Assembly: GCF_019925205.1 (NCBI RefSeq)
Contig: NC_083567.1
Location: 21,204,001 to 21,268,000, forward strand
From: Metopolophium dirhodum
Taxonomy: Eukaryota > Arthropoda > Insecta > Hemiptera > Aphididae
Length of the DNA: 64,000 nucleotides
Direction: 5' to 3'
The position numbers and the translations under genes are program-made. This document shows, in pieces, positions 42,401 through 57,400 of the stretch (positions within the stretch are counted from its first letter, which is position 1; every line of letters starts with the position of its first letter). The notes beneath the pieces are model-generated. The model did not search any database. It was given only the letters and a program-made list of their open reading frames with translations, and was not told where the DNA came from.

Positions 42401-45400
42401 AGGAAGTGGTACAGGTTGCCGCCCAAACTCTTCAGCGCTCGGATTTGCCGGTCGTCGCGGCATTCTTGTATGAGCGTAGCGCCAACGGCTTCGATTACTT
42501 TGGCACCGTCACCTGCCGGGCGGGGAAAAAAATTCAAATAAATTATCTACGACGTCATTGGCAGATATTTTTTCTTTATTTTCCCTTCTTCTCGGACGTA
42601 AAAACCGTGAAGGCGAAAAAATGTACATAATGATATTATATTTATAGATAATGCGATAAAGCTGACTGCCACCCATATTATAATAATAATAATATTAATA
42701 ATAAGTAGGACTAGGGACCTTGCATGTTTTCCAATATTCATTAAAAACATAGCCTAGTGGCATTTATCATAATATTTTCGTCACTAGACGTCGTAAATAC
42801 GCCGAAGCACCGACGATTTTCCACAGCCCAACATCTCTCTGACTACCTAGCTGTCAACGATTATAACGCAATCTACACATTTTTCCACACCACACATTTA
42901 AGCAAAAAATTGTAAACAACAGTAAATATTGCAATCTTGTTTCTTTTGACCTGTTTTATCTCTGTGTTTTAACTCTAGGCTATAACCAATAAACATTGTT
43001 ATTTTTTATTCGTTTCTATAATGGTGATAATTGATAAACAAATAATTTAATTGAAATTTTTAGCGGTTTTTTGTAATTTGTCAGTGGTTTTTCCCGTGAC
43101 ATTTATAAGTATTAAGAAAATCAAAAAATTACCTCTCTAAAGTCTATATATAGATAAATCTATCTTGATCAAATTTGCCTAAAGATAAGATACTATGTGT
43201 TGAAATCAAAGCACCCCTTCCGGTGGAAGTTTTGTATATAGGATAAAAAAAAAAATAAACACCATTGTAAGACCACTAGTTTCCTCGCCCCGCTCAAAAT
43301 CTAATATCTAATTAGTTGTAAAAAAAAAAGGGAAATATTATATGGGTATTTTAAAAACTGTAATTAAATGAATGCTAAAAAAATGTATGTCAAATTTTAA
43401 CATTATTTGTGGTCTGAGTAATAAATCTAAATGGGCTGTGGACGAGGCACATTGTACACTCACTTTATAATATTCGGTATATTTCTTTGTAAATAATAAA
43501 TGATTATTATATAATATTTCCATAAGGAGATTCACTTGTTCATAATTGAGTTGTAATTTCAATTATTTCCACCACATTTAAACAGTATATTTTGTCTGTC
43601 TTCCCGAACAATTCGTTTTACATTCACTGACAATTGTATATGAATATTTAACGGATAAACCTCTTTTTTCGACGAATAGGTTCAATTAAAATGCAATTCA
43701 AAAGTGTGGTATTTAATAAGATAATATGATTCAATTGTTCAGTGGCACATTCAGTTACGTGCCTACACACTGTAAAATGTAAACACCTCTATTGTTGACA
43801 CTATAGTATATGTATTTCTTATAAAACGTTTATACAAAACCAATTTTAATGCTTTTTGATTTCTTTTATAATACATTGTACTATTGTTGAACAAAAACTG
43901 ATATAACAAAACAATGATTGTGAATAGGTATAATATTGTACAATACATGAACATAACTCAGACAGTGGATGTATTATAAGTTTATAACAATTATTTGTTT
44001 AAACACTCGATTAAAAGTTATATTAATAATATCATACCTCTGTTTTTCATATATTCTTATAATGTGAAATTTGTTTAATAGTAAAAGGTAAACGTCAAAT
44101 CGCTAATAATATTTAATCTTGGATACATCAGAAACTTTGTCTGTTAAAAATATCAGTGTAACTGATAATTTTATATTATAACTTGAGATTTTCATATGAA
44201 TATAAAATATGTAAACACAAAATTAATGTTTATCAATATGACAAATTAACATAATACTATACCTATTACAGTATTACCTATATGCTCTTATTAATACTAC
44301 CTATATATAACAACTTAAAAAAATTATTATTATCTTATCGTATTATTAATTACAAAAACTTTGCTCGACTAAACCTACTGAACTTCACGAAATAAATACT
44401 ATTTTTTTCCACATCATCTACGGTGACTTATTATAATTAAATCGTGTAGTTGATTTAAAATATGTGGTAGGTAATTTATATTTTGCTTAGAAATCTAATA
44501 CATTAAATATTATTGTGGTGACATATTTTTAAACGATATTAAGCTTATCATATGCAAAATAAATGAAATAAAACTGTTATAACAACTTAAAGTCTTAACC
44601 GTGTACTGGAAATAATATTAATATAGGTTTATATAAATACAGGTGAGTTGTAGTACAGCTACGTTTTGCGTTGGACTTAATAAAATATATGTCAAATTAA
44701 TCGATCTGATTTATGTCTTATTTTCCCCTGGTTAGTATCTTCGATTTGAGTCGCAGGTTGCAGGAATCTCTGAATTTATTCCAAAAATAGGTCAAACACA
44801 ACATTCGTTTCCCAATGAAAGTTTGGGTTCGTTGGCTAAACATTGATATTTCACTAATCCCATAATATTGCAGGGATCCAATATCGACGTAAAAATTGGA
44901 TCGATACATCGGTTAGTTGTTCTAAAAAGATATCGGTATTCATCGCCATATCGAAAACGTTTTCCACCCCAAGTGTTTATAATATTCATATTTGTCTAGT
45001 CTCTGGCACGTCACTGGCGCGCATAATATTATGATCATCGCATCACAGCATATTATATTATTATTTTTTTTTATAAATTGTCGTATCGGCAAACCAGGAA
45101 TGTATAATTTTATTTTATTATATTTCGCGATGGGGAGACCCACCGCCGTCACAATGACAACGGACCCCGACGCCGTATGTATATAATAATATAATATATA
45201 AAGCTGCGGAAACTAAGAGGTAAATATTTGACGGGCACGGACGGTTGCACCGTATTGGTGGGGTATGGCAGGTGGGTAGCACTATATATTGGGGTGTATC
45301 GTATGTAATAATAATAATAATAAAATAGGTATTTTACCGTCACGCAGCGGGGGTTGGTGACGAAATTCTGTTTTACGAAATATTTATTAAAAGTCAGTGG

Positions 45401-45403
45401 CTG

Positions 45404-45472
<69 letters not shown>

Positions 45473-48400
45473 GGTGAGTGCGCGCGCGGGTTGGTGACCT
45501 CATCAATATATCGGCGGTTTGCGGCTGCCGCGGTGGCAACGGATTATGTCTACCGATCTTGTTTTGGCATTTAGTTTCCGATAAATCAACAAATCTGAAA
45601 ACTGCGCCTCCCCCTTCCCCGCCCCCTCCCCACAACAACCACCACCAATGACACAGTGGTTTTATTTATTGCCTCGTCCGCGGCACGAGCTTTTAGAGGC
45701 CGGTCAGATTGCAGTCACCTCGGGCACCTGCTGCGCGTTTCGACACGAAATTTCCAGGCCATACGTATAGTAATATTGTCGCAAACTCGATGACCACACC
45801 AGTGAAAACATCCGTTTACGATATTTAGATATAAAAGTGTACTGTAGAATATAATGTTTTTTTTTCGACTAACAAAACTGATAAAATAATATTTAGTCCG
45901 ACCATATTATTATTATCATCATCCCGACGATGTCGGCCGAACACGTGACAACTGACACGAACCGAGTCAAACCCTGCCACCGTGCATTAGTGTACATTAT
46001 TATTATAGCTATATACACCTACTAGGCACTATACCAATCGTACATTATATTTCTATTTACATCAATTTTGTCATGTTACGGTTGTTATTAATAAGCTAAA
46101 ATAAATATTATTTAATATGTTGTGAAAGTTTATGCACTATCAAAGTACTAGTATATTATTCGGATGATAATTTGTTAAAATTGTATCAAACAAATTTAAT
46201 TAAACGTCCATTGCATATTGTATTTTTCAAAATAAGCAATTTAATTTTATACGATATTGACACCTGTTTTTTCAACACGCTATTAGGCAGTTTTAACAGT
46301 ACCTATACGATTATAATTTTTAACGAATGTTTTTTATGCATATTTCGCAACGTTTTTCACTGGTTTTTCGTACCCAAGATATTGCTTAGCAATTATTATT
46401 TAAGCCTCAATTCAATCCAATTGCTATAGTTTATTACGATAAACGTTATTTCATTTAACATCAAACATTACACACGAATATTATACGATCCAATTGTAAT
46501 CCATTGTGAACATGCAGATATAGTTAAACTACACAAAGTCTAAAGCTGATAAGTAAACTAAACAACTCCACACTCGGTTAAGCTTTAGTTCATAACACAG
46601 TAAATCGTACTCTTGCCCATTAAAGTGAGCATTTTCGCTTTATGGATATAGTTGGAAACGGTGCGTATAAAACGCAATTAAACACATCATAATGACGTAT
46701 ACCGCAAACATAATGGGAAATAATAATAAAGTTTATCGTATTGTCTTAAGATTATTATACTATATATTATGAATACGAATCTTCTAATTGTTTATAATTA
46801 TTTATAATTATAAACTATAATAATAATAATATGTATGTACATAATTGAATTTATCACATCATACCAGCTAAATAAGACGAGTCAACGTTTTAAATTTTAA
46901 TAACTATAAACTATCCATGCGTTGTTTCACTATAATTGCAACAGATGCATAAGAGTATACTTATTAATGAATTGATCCTCAAATTCGAATTCGTTTGTAT
47001 AATATTATATGGTTTAAAACTGTTGAGTTTATCACCATCTTGAAATAAGTACGTCATGTAGAAAAAAACACAGTTGTTACCTATCAGGATTATAATATAA
47101 TAGTTTATATTGTTACCGTCGAGAAGACAATCTATGTCCTATGATGAACAAAAATATTTGATTTTGTTTCCTGTACCTATGTAAAAATAAAATAAAACTG
47201 TACTTGAAGATGGCATAATGAAGATAAATATCATTCATTAGAAACCAACGTTTTTACCTAAGATATAAAGATACAATTGTTGACTTACTATTTAATATCG
47301 TGCTCTGAGTTTTATTTAAATTAATAACTTTTAACTATTTTATATAATTTTTATTTTTCAAAAAGTGTCAGTAGAATATAAAATGTATTGGAGTATGTTT
47401 TTTTATTCAACTTATCAAAATTACAACGGCTTGGAAGTGACCAACTATATTTATTATTAATATTATAAAATATTTTTTAAGGCATCTTTTAATTTTATCC
47501 AACGTCAAGATAAGTTTTATTGGTTTTAATGAATTTAGTACATAAAAATGATATACAACTTTTATCTTTATATTGCTATTAAAATCGAATAAAATGTTTA
47601 CAACCAACTATAAATGTTTCGATAAAGAAAAATACAATTTAATTCTACAATATATACACCACTTGTTTAAAGTAGGTCATAAATACAAGTTTTATGAGAA
47701 TTTTAAAATACTATTTTGTTTATTTAAAGCTGTTTATACCATAAACAGTATTCAATATTATTAAAAAGAAGGCAACGCGATTTTTTTTATGGCATATACA
47801 TTGATTTAAAATAAAATATTAGCTATACCCATATGTTAAAAAATGTATTTGCAAGCGTTGACGTTTAAAAATTGAATATCTTACTATTTGATGAATCACC
47901 TTTATAGTTTTAATTGCAGAAGTATAAAAAAATAAAAAATTTAAATATAAAAAAAAAAAATATGAAATTAAAACCATTACTTCAATTTTTAATATTACTA
48001 ATAGTAGATAACTAGGTAGGTACCAATAATTTATAAAAGGGTAATCTTGCATATTGTATTTGATCTATATATATCTTTATTTGATCACTACACTATATTC
48101 AAATGTATGATCAGTCAGTTGTTTTATTTTCATATATTATTTGTTTATATATATAACTAGCTGTATTACTCGGGATTGCACGGAGATAAATGAATCTGAG
48201 ATGAGAAATTAACCTGCGGCGGATAGAAATAAGTTTTTTTTTTGCTTACGTGAGTCAATTGCTAGCAGGAATAAACGAAAATAAGGTTATGATTTTAATA
48301 TTAATAGTTTTATTATTAATTGGCCCCGCTGTAAGCCACCCTAAACTAACAGGTTGAATTTATATCATCTAAATATTCCACACAATATAGTCGAAATCAC

Positions 48401-51400
48401 ATAGTCATTAGTTTTTAGTCTGTAAAGGACGAACAAATAGACAAACATTAATTTTTATAATATAAACATTAGAAGAATATTATAGAAGTACGAGGTTTTG
48501 AATTATTGAGGAAGAAAAATAAAAAAATAAAATACAAAAAAACCACATAAACTACATAACAAACGTATATAATACTATAAATTATTATTTGGAAGTTTTT
48601 TTTATCGTCTGAAGAGACTGCAGGTTCACATTAAAAGAATCACTCTGTATACAATATAATGTATTATACATTTAACATAATGTAGTATTGTTTATGACAT
48701 GAGGAAATTACGACGAGCCGTCAAACCAACAGCGAGCATTTTCGATGGATTAAGACGTGGAGACTGGTGTTTAAAATGATTACTGAGGAAATTAAAATGA
48801 CAATAACGCGATGAATAATCATCAACTGATACAAATACATATTGCTATAAACCAAAACTCTTTAAATCGCGGTATTTATATGAATAATTGAATTATCTAT
48901 AGTCCTAAAGTGATCTATTGTTTCCGCACGTCATAGTAATTATTATTTCTAAATTATATTGTTTAGAATTCCGATGGCTATAATATCATTAACGAATGAC
49001 GAAAAAGACGATTGACTTCACAAATATTTCCATTGATGGTAATGATTGTCCGTATGCAGGCTTAGATACAGTACGTACCATGCGTCCATGTCGTACAATT
49101 ATTTGTTATTATTTTTAACTGTTTTATAAGCAAGGTTAGTTTAGTTGACGATAATGAACAATTAAATAGACACCAGGCAATCATTTTCCAATGATCGTAT
49201 ATTTTGTTAAATAATAACTATTGCTCAGAACTTGATGTCTATGCATCTTCATTTCTAATGCTCACATTTGAGGCTAGTCTTTACAGAAATTTGATTCATG
49301 GAATATAGAATTTGATGGTAAAATTTTTATTTTGAATTTCTTAAAATTTTAGGGAATTTGGTGCTTTACAGTCATTTTTTAGTATTTTTGGTACAATTTT
49401 TCTACTTTTTTTTACATAATATATTTGCATTTTTCTTGTTGATAGTAACATTTATTGTAACACATTCAGTTTCCATTAGCTTGTTCATTATCTTTATAGT
49501 TGGTCGTCGTAATATACGATAATTTAATAAACTGTAGGCAGATACTATTTTAGGCCAAAAAAATTTTTTTGAAGGCTTCTTCGAGAGTAAAAATGTTTAA
49601 AGAGCACTTATACTAATTACGATTTATGATACCTACATGAATTGTATAAAACGTAAATTTTTTTTTGCGTGCATTTTTTAAAGATTTTATACCATAAAGT
49701 TCCGGGCCCTAATAATAGCGAATGAACCTATTTTGATTTAAAATTAATTTCACTTCAAACGTTGACTTAACAAAGTATTTCAAGTTGTCCTGAGCACTTT
49801 GTTTTATTACCCTTGTTAGTGTCTATACTATTACCTATTATAGTCCGGTATTTCGGCAAGTGTTTAAGACGGAACGTACACTTTTACCAAAACGTATAAG
49901 CCAATGAGCAAAGTTTTGGCAAAGTTCGACTTCGGATATTGTTCGTGTTTATCCAACCAAATACGGATTTTACCCTTTAGTTTTTCTTACCTAAGTTAAT
50001 TTTAAGGCAACTATATATAGCTTAATATTTGGTGCAAAAAACTTTCGGTTTGTCTTGAGTAAACTTTTTATAAAATATCATTATTTGATATCGAACCATT
50101 CAAAAACGTGGATTTGATTGTATAAGTTTCTCATTTTTTTTTTAATAATATGTAAAAACTGTGTTTTTAGTTAAACAATTTAATACATATTTTATAGAAT
50201 GCAATAAACACCGAATCGTTGAATACAAACGCAATTCATTTTAGTATAGGTACGAGCTATTATTAGGCGGACAATAAAAAATATTCCTCAATAATAATTA
50301 TACTTATTATTAATACCTACGTATTATAACTATATAGTTATATTTAGAAAATATGTGTAAGTTTTCAAAGATTCGACGCTCCACGAGGGTGCAACAATAA
50401 TAATTTAAAACAATTTTAAATAGGTACTGTTAATAACCAGTTTAACCGAATTAAGTAGTTTGTGAATTTTAAATTCGAATTGTGTTGAATTTTCTCATTT
50501 AATTAATAATAAGGACACATAGAACACTTAGAATTATTAATAGTACACTTTTTAATGTTTGAATTTTTATTACGGTTGGTTCTTCCGAAACCATAACGTT
50601 TATGATTAATTCTTGAACAGTAAATTAATTGTTATGGATAGAATAACTTCGTCAGTGTCTGTCTGATTGATTTTCGTTAATTTAATTGAATATCGATAGT
50701 ACGATCGGCAAATGTGATGGAAATTATAGTGAACAGTGAACGAACGAATGTAATCGCCGTGCACTTAACAATAGTTCCTAAATGAACTATTCACGTTCAT
50801 TGTATAATATTTTTCATCATTGAAATAAAATGGCCTACCGGTTGTAATGTCTGAAAGATTATTGACACAGAGAGCTGTTGGTAAGAGGATTCTGAGAAGA
50901 GTTCAACGATTGTAATCCTTAATAATTTTAAACATTTTATACTTTCAGTGCTGCATAATATTTTACTTTGATAGTATTGTAGTAATGCAGCACATTTCGT
51001 ATTTTACTTTTAACTTCAATTTTGGTGCATAACTTTTTTTTAACCGATCGTAATTTTAAACTAAAATATAAATATACCTACAAAGAATAGCACGGTAAAA
51101 TAATTATTTAAAAATTAAACAAGTAGGTACCTACAATTGTTGTATAATGATTTCTACAATATTTATTGTTCATAACGAAAATGATTGTTTCGGTTACTTT
51201 GATATTGGATCAAGAATAGTACCGAAATACAATGTATAAAAATAAGAGTAATGTACGATTTGTTTAAAACCAGTTGTATGTAGTCATGTAGATGTCAAGT
51301 AAGTTATTTAATTTATATTTTTTGAAATTTAGAAATAATATGTAATACAAAATTAAATAAAACTCTACAAATAATATCACTTTTATGCGATAAACCATCC

Positions 51401-54400
51401 ACGGTTAATTATTTTTATATCAATTAAAAACACTTATACGCACTTTTAAAATGTCAAGTGATGAATCAAGTTCTATAATGACTATACGTACTATAACGGT
51501 TTAACGAAGTTTAAGTCCATAAACTTTAAGATGAAAAATTGATAAAACTTATAGTTAGGAAGAGACGTTGAAAACGTAACATATATTATTATTATACAGT
51601 TTACGGACCATTAAGGGTCAAATTAGGACAATGTCCCATCACTTCTACTTCTGTTCATAAATCATATGTGTCTTTCGTCGTAGTAAGATTATCACGTACT
51701 TGCATTATGAAGTTGCACGAAATGATGAACTAAAACTGTTACGACATTAAGTTAAGTATAATAATATAGGATCTAATAGCTGTTTATCCGTATTCCCAGT
51801 TCCTAAAATAATAAAGCAATCGCAATTCGCAATCGAGTTTGTTGTAACATTATCATTATATTATATTATTATTACTATTAATATTATGTTTATAAACTGC
51901 ATAATTTTGATTCTGTATAATATTATGTATTTTCCGATGACGACAATTAAATCAAAATTCTAACAGGATTATAACATTATATTATATTATATTATATAGT
52001 TCACTTAGTGCATATTTTTCATTAAATAAATTATTATAATATATTGGTATTTATGATTGGATAAAAATCAATATTGCAGATAAATAAATACGATGACTAT
52101 CACTGAAACTCATCGATTAGTTATATTTTTACACCGATGACATTAAATTGCATTAAGTAATTACAATTGTACTTATATACAGAGTGTAGCAGAAAGACCT
52201 AACAAAAAATAACTATTTTACTAATACATTTTTAATAATTTACAGACACTAATTGTGCTACAATAATATAATGTATATATATCTAATATAATTTTTTTTT
52301 AATACCAATAATAAACGATTTTAAGTATTATTAAATTTGTTTTTGAAATAATTCAAAATAGCCGAATTGTATACCTAATTTTTAGACAAATTTTAATAAT
52401 AAAAACGTTTAAGTCAATTACTGCCATACAGGCTAATATAATATATAGTCAATTTGTATTTATTTTTTCAATTTTTCAAAATACCAATATTTTTTAGAGT
52501 AAATTAATTTGAAACGTAATAACCTTTTTCAAACTATTCTATTTGGGAACTTCCTGAAGTACCCCAATAGTTTTTAAACTATTCATCATCCATATAATTT
52601 TCATAATACTGTTGGCGTACGTTCAACTAGTATACATTTTTTTTTTCGTATTATTTGTCAGGTTCTTCTGTTACACTCTGTATATTATAATAATATGTAC
52701 TAGCTGCAGTATAACCCGACAAAGTGGACAAACATAAAATGCGGCAGTTTATCAGTGTAACTACTAAAGGTTCTGTTGTACCTCAATTCTCGGTAAGATC
52801 TTCATCGGAGACCTCGCTTTGTGAACTAATTCAATTCGACCGAGATGGGCAATCCGCCTGTGCGTCGGATTGGATAGGTTGATATAGCACTTTGTGTGTT
52901 TTTGAACGTGATTCGAACTACCTCCTACATTTTTCTGATATCTCTTTTCGAACAATCTGTCAGACTTTTGTGAAAAACTGTTAGAGTGGTTTTGAGTCTA
53001 TAATCAACGGACATGGGTACTAAGATTCCCGTTTGCTGTACGTTCGAATAACAAACGATTTAATGATTGAATATTATATTGTTTTATTTCGCCGAAGACG
53101 GGAGTGCGTTAAACGTGTTAATATTATAATGTGCAATAATTGTTTTCAATTAACCGTATAATTAATTAAGATATTATAGTGTCGAAGTGGTGTTTAGTTA
53201 ACAGGTGTCAACTGTCGTGTGAATAGTGTCAAATGTTACTAACTGCACCACACCAAAACTAGTATGACAATATTAATGTCCAAGAATCTAGAATATTATA
53301 CCTTGGATCAAGGGCACGGGAAATCCGATGTAAGACCATTTTTCTATTCTACGAGATTTAAAGTTAACGTTAAGATAATAATATTCAACATTATGAAACA
53401 CCGTACTCCTACCGAATACAACGCAAAATTCACCGTAACAAATAATATGGCAAATACGAAATCGATAAATTCTAGTTAGTTTCTACCAGGAACACATGTG
53501 TGTTGATGAATTAGCTCGGCAACTACAGTATATCAAATTATAGAATCCTTTCAATATAGATTGGATATTATAATTTATATAAAGGTCTATAATACTATAG
53601 AAACATCAATCTGTTTAAACTATATTGTAATTTGATTTAAAACTAATGGTGGCTATTATATTGTATAATATGAGGTAGAACACATATTTTGGTGACTCGA
53701 CACATAAACATATTATTATTGATAGTTTACTATATCATTTTCATAAATATTATAACGCGTCTTATGCTATAACAGTTAACACGTCATATTCTAAGCTAGT
53801 TTTATTTATAAATATTATTACCTGGAAACCTTAATGCCTCAAAAATGTCAAAAACGATAGGTAAAAGAGGCACATGGGCAGGAATTTTTCCATAGGCGGA
53901 GCAGTATTTTTTGGCCCAGAGCCGGCGTAAGGGCAGTGCAACAAGTGCACTTACGCAGGGCCCATCTCAAATTTAGGGCCCCGCGGAAACGGAGCTCACT
54001 TCAGAAAAACAAATCATTACTGAACAAATATTATAATTTTGAAAGTATTACATTTTTAAAACTACAGTTGAAATAATAGTTCTGTGCCATTCGAACGGCT
54101 ATACACGTGTAACCTAATCTTTATATTTCTACAAAAATTTAAAAATCTCAAAAATGTTAGAAATATTTAATATTTAAAATACATTGATGAGGATAAACAA
54201 CGTAAATCGTAATTAGGTATTGAATTAGTTACCTACTTAAACGGTCTAAATCCAAACTAATATGAAACCATAAGCGTACGTGCATGATTAAGTTTCAGTC
54301 TATTTCAATATAATAAGTTGATAACCTACTATTATAGTACTCTTAATTAAAGGTATCTTTTACAAAGCCATTCTTAAATCTTTATCTTTCTCTTTTTGTC

Positions 54401-57400
54401 TATAGACACTTTTTCGTGTAGTAAATTTTGTCCAAACGTCATGTCCAATCACTGAATATCTCTATAGGTAGGAAATTTACAAATTGTCACTTTGAAAATG
54501 TTCAGTTGCAGCATTTAAAATATAAAACATATACCAAATATATCCACAGTGATAGTGTATTTTCAGTTTTAAAATATTTCAGAAATTTATTATGAATATA
54601 ATATTATAATGTATGTATAGGTATCATCTGACGAATATGTATAGAATAAAATTTTAGAATTTAATTTCTTTTATGGCTTTTAATTAAATATATTATGTAT
54701 ATTGACATCGGGATGATAAATAAAACTCTATATAAATTAAAAATTAAACTGATGGGGCATTTCGAGGCCACTTACTTTTCTTAAAGGTCTAAAAATATAA
54801 TAAATTATTTCTCGAGCATTAAAATTTTTTTTGTAAAAAAGTCAACAAGTTTATGGAATTATATAGCCTTTATTACGGTACTTATATAATATCTTCTAGA
54901 AACATTGAAATACTGAAAACTTTTTACGTAAAAATGTAGTCTCAAAACCTAAATGTGATTACTTACATTTGCTTATACAATAAACAATCATGGCGAATAA
55001 TAATCGCCTGCAGTAAGTTATTATTGTATTGAAAACTGATTTCAAATATCCCTTATACTATATATGTTGGTGAAAATTTCTCAAGTAGACTTTTGGTTAA
55101 TGTAAATAAATTATTTATCGGCAGATAAACTCTAACAAAATGAAATTAGTTTTAAGGTTCGTGTCACAAATCAGAAATAACTATTACCCGAAGTTAGAAA
55201 GAACGAACAGCAAATTAATGATAGTAATAGTGAAAAAATATTACGACAGATTCCCATTAGGGATCGACGTCGTAATTTATTTAACGTACTCCATAGGACT
55301 GGAATAGTTTTATGATTGAGTTTTTCGATCAGTTTGGGTGTCGAATGGCGGTTGTATATGGTTTTCAATATTCGTTTATAGGAAAAAAATTCTTGCGGAT
55401 TATATCATTATAATATTATTCGACAATAAATTAAATTGTATGAAATCGAAAAATCGAATACAAAAATATCGGACAACGACGACGACAGTGAATAACAATA
55501 ACAATTTATAATACCGACACGGCGTGTCTTAGACACAAAGGATATTGCGATTTTTTTTATGTGAATATTTACAAGATATTATATCATATAATAAGTGTTG
55601 ACGCTATTAAATTCTCTGAAATTCGTCGTTCGTTTCTTGAACTCATCAATTCATGGGCATTTTTTTATAACACCGCCGAATTTGGAACATACAGCAATAT
55701 AATACGAGTACCTATATACAATACTTATTATATTACCGTCGAGTAAGTATAATAGCGTTATTTAGATGAAAATATTTTGAATCTAGAGAGTCGACGTATA
55801 GATTATGAATTTCTCCACAGTAAAAATGTATAAGAAAGCCATTGTTCGTAGACTATAACGTCACTCCTAGAACAATGCATCAATTAAAACCTAGTATACA
55901 TATATTTTAATATTTTTTGGAAGGATATTAAAAACTTAGAATTGTTCCTAATAAAATAATATCTAGTATGAATTTTTGATTCTGATCAGGGAGATGAATG
56001 TAGTGGACATGAATAGAATATGATAGTTGAGATTTGTATTATTTTTTTTTGTGACCATAAAAATGCTTCAATTTTCATCATTTAGGGTGGTTTTTAGTAG
56101 ATTAGACGTTCACTGACCTCCTATTTAATGGGATAGCACCCAGAATTATACAGTAGAGTGGCTTACTGTTTTTTATTGTTTTGATCTAAAATATTATAGA
56201 AATATATTATCAATAATATAATAGGTATGCTATAATATTTTAAATATAAAATAATTTGAGTGGTTTTATGAATTTATATTTATCTACCTATATAGAATTC
56301 CTGGTCTTTTCTTTCACAGTTGTCTTTGAGTAACGAAATTTAAATTAAAAATCTTATTTTTAGAATAATATTCTCATTGTTTCAGACATCCTATACTAAT
56401 CCATGAAATATATGGTGCTATGTAAAGAAATTATAACTAACTTTCATATTGAATAACTCTTTATTGAAAAGGATTATTTACGTCTTATTCCAGGAAAAAT
56501 TACTGTAAAATCTCTTTCCGTAACTGATGCGATATCAAATAAAAATATTCTTAATCGTAATTATTTAGTTATATCAATATTGATATATCAAATCACAACT
56601 TAAAAAATAAGATTTTACTGACAAAACATTGAATAAAATAATCATTATTAATTTTACAATATTCATGCAAGTATAATAATAATATCCTTAAGTTAAACGT
56701 ACAATATGTGTTGTATTAATCTTTTTTATAGTTGAAAAGTGAATACTACAATAATAATATTATATTATTAGCAGATTATATTATTTTATCGCGAGAAAAA
56801 AATGGTTTTTTGATCTAAATACCGAAAACTATCAGTTCACGATTTATTTAAATGAACATAATATTGTGAACCAACTAAGCCATTTATTAGTATATGGCAT
56901 AGTGCCAGAGCAATAATATACAATTTTGGGATCGCTAAACACAACTTCTGAACAGTTTCCCTCAGTGTTGATCTACGTAAATGTATCAGTTTTCCGTGCA
57001 AAGGACTTAAATAAACATGAATATCATATTATTGCTTTTGCAATATATTTTGAAACAAATACTGTCTAGTTTGTATAGTGTAATATATATATATATATAA
57101 TGTGGTTATTCAATAATTGTTCCAATCTCCTAGTCGAAGTTTAATGGAAAAAAATACAATCTTACACCATCCAAATATTATAATACAATAAATCATAATA
57201 TGTGGAACGATTATAAACCAGCAATAATTAATAACCAACACAAAAGTTTATTTTCTACGATTTTTCTTACGAAATTTGAGTCGTATAACCAATTTTTTTC
57301 CATACGATTTTGAGCCCAATTAGCGATAGTCTTATAAGTATTGTCTACTTTATGTGAATCAACATAATATAATATAATTTTGTATAGTGCAATATCATGA

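Noticed and set aside
42316..42630. Plus-strand 104-codon ORF as a gene
   Set aside because: It is the antisense shadow of sGC exon B, whose minus-strand frame has splice sites and family motifs.
44718..44989. Overlapping minus-strand ORFs near 44.8 kb as a reverse-transcriptase relic
   Set aside because: No RT, endonuclease or gag motif could be found in any frame.
45387..45638. Minus-strand 83-codon ORF with a histidine-threonine run
   Set aside because: It is produced by the (TG)n microsatellite.
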